Source: Casuarius casuarius (taxonomy: Eukaryota > Chordata > Aves > Casuariiformes > Casuariidae). Taken from it: a stretch of DNA of 64,000 bases. Under the pieces are notes generated by a model, which saw nothing but the letters and a program-made list of their open reading frames with translations, was not told where the DNA came from and did no database searches. This document shows, in pieces, positions 59,851 through 64,000 of the stretch. Location of the stretch: NCBI GenBank assembly GCA_003342895.1, contig PTFA01000012.1, forward strand, positions 6,126,937-6,190,936, in the 5' to 3' direction. Position numbers and translations under genes: made by a program. Each line of letters begins with the position of its first letter. The stretch's first letter is position 1.

Positions 59851-60984
59851 GGCCCCTTTGCCAGGTGCCACTGGAGCCTCAGTTTTTAGAATATCTGAAA
59901 CCCTTGAACTTCAAGGGAATTATTTTAAGTCCTTTGAGCACTGAGGCTCTCAGTCATAAAAAAATGAAAATGGCATAACTTTATGCTTTCGTCACTTCAA
60001 ATGAACTTTTGTGTCTCCAGTCTAGTCTCTGACATATTTCCAATTAGCTCAGCTCAGAAAAAAGAAAAAAGTTGTGGACTTGGCCTTTTTATCTGAAAAA
60101 TTTTAAGCATTTTCCAGAGATGCTGTGATTTCACTGGAGTTTCCATAGGCAAGCCTAGAAATCTGCCTTGCTTCCCTGACCCTTTCAATAACTTAGGGTA
60201 AGTGCGCAGGAACCATGCAAGTGACAACACGTGTGTTCTGTCTTCCTCTTTGCCGTTTCCAAGTCTCAAATCTGTAGAACCTATTTCTGCCATGTAACTG
60301 GAGTCCTGTTATGGACCAATTAAAAAGCCAAAAGCAACTATTTAAAATTTTTCTCTCTTTTGACTAACAGTATTGATTTTCCTTACTTCTTCCTTACTGG
60401 TTTATGGTGATATCGTGATTCTTCTCTTGTAATTTATTAACTTACTTTTGTTCGTGGCCCAAGATGTATTCCCTTAAATTTTACGGAGAAATTGAATTAT
60501 GAAATCAGACACCATTAACTCCTTTCAAATCACCACTTGGTAGCATTGTTCTGTCTCACAGTTTTCTGTGTTTCCAGCAAAATGTTACAAGGACTTATGA
60601 CTGGAACAGTAAATAATGTCAGTATAAAACTTCATATTATATTCTGTGTGCTATAAATAATCTCTAATAGTGTAAAAATGTCTAATATCTGTAGTATGAA
60701 ATCCTATCTCTTCAAATTATATGAAATAACTCATTAAAGTATAGTTGCTTATTTTAATGTAATTGTTCAGAAGCCTTTTAGTATCCTGAATACAGGGTTC
60801 ATTGCAGTGAGATAAGAAAACATACTTGTATTATAAACATTTTAACCATGTTTAAAGTGAAAAATATAGTGTCATTTGCTAGGTACTCATGACAGGGTTA
60901 AGTCCAAATAGCTGATGTTGGAAGGTATTTATTCCACAAAAAAGTCATGTGGACAGTAACTTCATATGTATTAGACTGTAATTC

Positions 60985-61097
60985 ATATATACTGTATATA
61001 TTTATACATACTATTATATATATACTAAAATAACTAAAAATATACTATACATATATATAATTTATATATGTATTATTTTTATATATAATTTATATTT
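60985..61097. repeat. TA-rich low-complexity region
   Basis: More than 100 bases are almost entirely A and T, with many tatata runs. It ends sharply at a cytosine-rich stretch (ctctccgcttcacctccccc) with an N at 61126. Confidence 0.9.
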
Positions 61098-61664
61098 AAC
61101 TCTCTCCGCTTCACCTCCCCCATCNCGCACATGAGCTCATCGGGAACAAATGGCTGTCTTTTTTATTTCAATTGAAAATCACACCCTTTTGATCTGAAGA
61201 ACTCCTCAGAAACGAATATCTGTAATAACTAGTTAAAAAATCAACTTTAAACTAGATGCTTCGAAGTTGTTCAGAAGCTGAGATTTCTAAACCAGAATTG
61301 ATGATCTAAACAATATAAACTCAGCCTAGGAATTTCAACCTCATGCGGACAGGGAAGAAAANCCCATTTAGATTCCATTTCTACCTAGTTTTGAGTTAAC
61401 ATCCTGCAGTTTTGTAATAGTTTCATATGTTTCTGCATTGGTAGTGACCTTATTTTTTTAAATAACTAAAAAGCTCAAAATTTTGCTACTTTCAAAGCGA
61501 AGTTAAACATCTAATTTGCGGCAATGAAGTCAGCATGATTGCTTTATGCATTTTGAATAGCTCAAGACCAGCCATGAATGTGGACTTTTTTTTCATTGAG
61601 CTATGTTTATAATGAGATGTATATCATGCTTGCCTAGGCACCTAGAAGTGGAAAGACATTCACA

Positions 61665-62165
61665 AAGTCACAGAATCACAAATTACAGAAAAGTTGGGAT
61701 GGAAGGGACCTCTGGAGATCCTTTAGTCCAACTGCCCTGCTCAAGCAGACTCACCTAGAGCAGGTTACCCAGCACTGTGTCCAGTCAAGTTCTGAGTATC
61801 TCCACGGATGGAGACTACACAGCCTTTCTGGGCAGCTAGTTGTACAACCATCCTCACAGTGAAGAAGTGTTTCCATATGTTTAAATGGAATATCCTGTAT
61901 TGTAATTTGTGCCCCTTGCCTCTCATCCTGTCACTGGGCACCACTGAGAAGAGTCTGGCTCCATCTTCTTTACTCCCCTGCAGCAGGTATTTATTTATAG
62001 AAATCAAAAAGATCTCCCTGAGCCTTCTCTTCTCCAGGTTGAACAGGCCCAGCTCTCCCAGCCTCTCCTCCTATGAGAGATGCTCCAGTTCTTTAAACAT
62101 CTTTGTGGTCCTAAATTCCTTTTGTCTTTATAGTCATCCAAGATTTGGCCTGCAGCTGGAGTTTA
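61665..62165 (-). mobile_element. CR1 LINE, 5'-truncated copy with remnant ORF2 C-terminus
   Basis: CR1 is the main avian non-LTR retrotransposon. Its ORF2 encodes an endonuclease and reverse transcriptase, and most copies are cut short at the 5' end, as here. Seen on the plus strand, the copy begins with the reverse complement of the CR1 tail repeat (cacagaatcaca, near 61670). It then has the typical blocks ggaagggacctctggaga (61701-61718), a region around cctagagcaggtt, and the tctcctatgagagatgctccag block near 62070. On the minus strand, frame 62007-61765 still reads KEDGARLFSVVPSDR and later KHFFTVR, which match the ORF2 C-terminus as I remember it. The frame has no ATG and is broken on both sides, so it is dead. 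The upper edge near 62165 is approximate, based on a weak ttggcctgcagctgg match. Confidence 0.93.
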
Positions 62166-62169
62166 GTTA

Positions 62170-64000
62170 ACAGTTCTGCTGTAACTATAACAGCAGTCAC
62201 AGTTGATACCCTTATGGCTAAGTTTTTACATGATAGTTTATTTTAATGTGAATATCTTCTGTGAGTGTGAATGTTTGTCTCGTTTGCTTTACTTCCAGTT
62301 GATAACTTAGATTTAGAAGCAGATAAAACTTGTGAATTTCCAATGGCAATTTCATATTTTTTCATGTTTTTTCAATATGATGTTTTGAAAATTGTTTTGA
62401 TTTTGAATCACAATTGAAAATTTTTTTACATAAACTATACTGTAAAATGAAATTAAGGCGAGGGCTGATCAAAAGAACCACAACATTTAGAAAAAAATAG
62501 AAAGTATGACTCTGCGTACATCTTTTCTTTACAATATAATGTTGTCCTTTAAAAATCATAGCTTTTAAAAAACAAAAATGGGATATTCTGTTTGAAGAAG
62601 ATTGAAATAATTTGAATTTTGGAAAGTACTTTATTTATAATCAACTTTTCATAAAAATTGGTGTATCTTCACAGGAATTGGATTTTGCTGAAATAGCATT
62701 ATCAAAAAAAGGAAAGGTCTGTTGGAAAAAAAGTATTAGGCCTATTTATGTTATAAAATACTTCCTTAGAGCTTCGGACAGACAGATAAAAGGATGTCAT
62801 ATTTTGTAGATCTTTCCTAATAAAATTCACTAATCTGTTAACATTAAATAACTAAACTAAGAAGGTCACCCTGTCTCTTTCACCCCAAGGAAACATTTTT
62901 CTTCCACATTTAAGTCTTTAACTTAATTTCTCACTTTGGAGCTATTTCACTGATTTCACTACAGGAGTGGCTCTTATCTTGGGGATGGAGGGCTTCCTCC
63001 CTACCAGAACTCACTAAAATCTTTTTTGTCATTGTGTCTTAATGATGATATGGGGCAGTATAATGCCATGCAGATAAGTATTAATTTCATACAAAATTGT
63101 TGTAACGTAGCAAGTTCCTATGGCTCTTTGTTTTGCTAGCACTTGACTTTATTCCAGAGTCTTGTGTGGTTATTGGCCTGCAGAGGTGCTTTCTGCAGGC
63201 ATTTTGCTGGCTATCCCCAACTAAGCTGGCAGCTGTGGGCATGCAGCAGCACCGGATGGGTGCAAAAAAGGACATGTAGGAGAAGATCATGGAGTCCTTT
63301 ACAAGGCATAGCTGATTTTTTTGTTTTCAAGCGTATAGCAATGAAATCTTGTTAGTATTATTTTGATAATGAGTAACCTATACTGTTCACATTTTGTGTG
63401 ATATTGTTCTGTTAAACCTCCACGCCTTTATATAAGCTCACATGCACCTGCATGCTCACATGCACCTGCATACACACATGCACATGCTGACTCAAAAAAA
63501 TCTACTACAAAATTTTCTATTTAGATCCCTATCACTTAAAAAGCATCAGCACTGCTGCTGTTTGACTTACTGAATTAAGAGCTAAGGTTCTGTCTCTGTT
63601 AGGGTTTATTCAACAGCTTTCTAACCTGTTGAACCTATTTTATCTTTCTTTCTAGTAAGAGTGCATGTTAAGACATTACTTTCACCATTTAAAATAACCA
63701 AGACTGAAGTGGTTCTTTTTAAAGTTGTCCAGAATGACTCTATGTGCATCTTAACTCTTTTTTTCCCTACTAAGTGCTGATACTGATTACAATAAATACT
63801 CTAATCGTCAACACCGAATAAATTATTTTTCTCCTAACAGAATGTGACACTGATCAGTCAGCAGGTGATATCTTTGGCTCTGTCTCCTTGTCATGATTTG
63901 TCTGCCTCTGTGCTAATTGCAACTCTAATTTGTCAGTTCAGTAGGTGCAAACCACAGTCAAACAATTGGCTAATTATGACAAAGTGAGAGCATGAACACT
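62170..64000. other. AT-rich unique sequence, no gene seen
   Basis: The end of the window holds only the 18-bp tandem repeat at 63436 and short open frames (at most about 70 codons) without motifs. Confidence 0.6.
63436..63489 (+). repeat. 18-bp tandem repeat, about 3 copies
   Basis: gctcacatgcacctgcat occurs twice exactly (63436-63453 and 63454-63471). A third, diverged copy follows (acacacatgcacatgctg). Confidence 0.93.

Noticed and set aside
61765..62007. 80-residue minus-strand frame as a host gene
   Set aside because: Its sequence matches the CR1 ORF2 C-terminus, and it lies inside a truncated CR1 copy.
1..64000. Bacterial-type features (operons, ribosome-binding sites, CRISPR arrays, riboswitches)
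   Set aside because: The repeats and composition are vertebrate. No regularly spaced repeat array or gene-dense strand is present.

Overview
This 64 kb window looks like bird nuclear DNA and appears to be non-coding: intergenic sequence or the inside of a very large intron. Three things point to birds. It carries truncated CR1 LINEs with the typical avian 3' end, including a residual CR1 ORF2 C-terminus at 61765-62007 (minus). Interspersed repeats are sparse and mostly old (CR1/L3, MIR, L2 and small palindromic DNA-element-like motifs shared by birds, turtles and crocodiles). The background is AT-rich, without bacterial-style gene packing. I found no protein-coding exon I could assign to a gene, no tRNA, rRNA or known miRNA, and no CRISPR. 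Nearly all open frames are shorter than about 140 codons and overlap each other on both strands.

Layout. 1-4200 is AT-rich unique sequence with one perfect 22-bp palindrome. 4290-5790 is a GC-elevated block with a diverged pair of direct repeats. 5800-15300 is AT-rich with pieces of an old dispersed motif. 15329-15643 is an old MIR SINE. 17111-17235 is a cluster of TA/CA palindromes. 18.1-19.7 kb holds a LINE tail, another dispersed-motif copy and a MIR head. 20363-20416 is a perfect 27-bp tandem duplication. 26.8-27.0 kb is a CR1 3' end. 30.27-31.24 kb is an ancient, broken CR1/L3-clade reverse-transcriptase fragment with a G-quadruplex motif beside it. 34.3 kb has a (TTG)14 microsatellite. 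34.83 kb looks like the end of a palindromic DNA element. 38.8-39.4 kb contains the longest open frame (204 codons from its first ATG, unrecognised). 41.0 kb is an L2-type tail. 58.2-58.6 kb has a good 3' splice site followed by an open frame and a poly(A) signal. 59.65-59.85 kb is a short, dense CpG island, the only one I see. 61.67-62.17 kb is a CR1 copy.

I did not find a new multi-gene system. The best leads are the CpG island, the candidate terminal exon 1.1 kb before it, and the 204-codon frame. The single-base Ns (roughly one per kb) look like masked ambiguous or heterozygous calls and cluster around the CpG island. All repeat-family calls come from memory of consensus sequences, not from a search.
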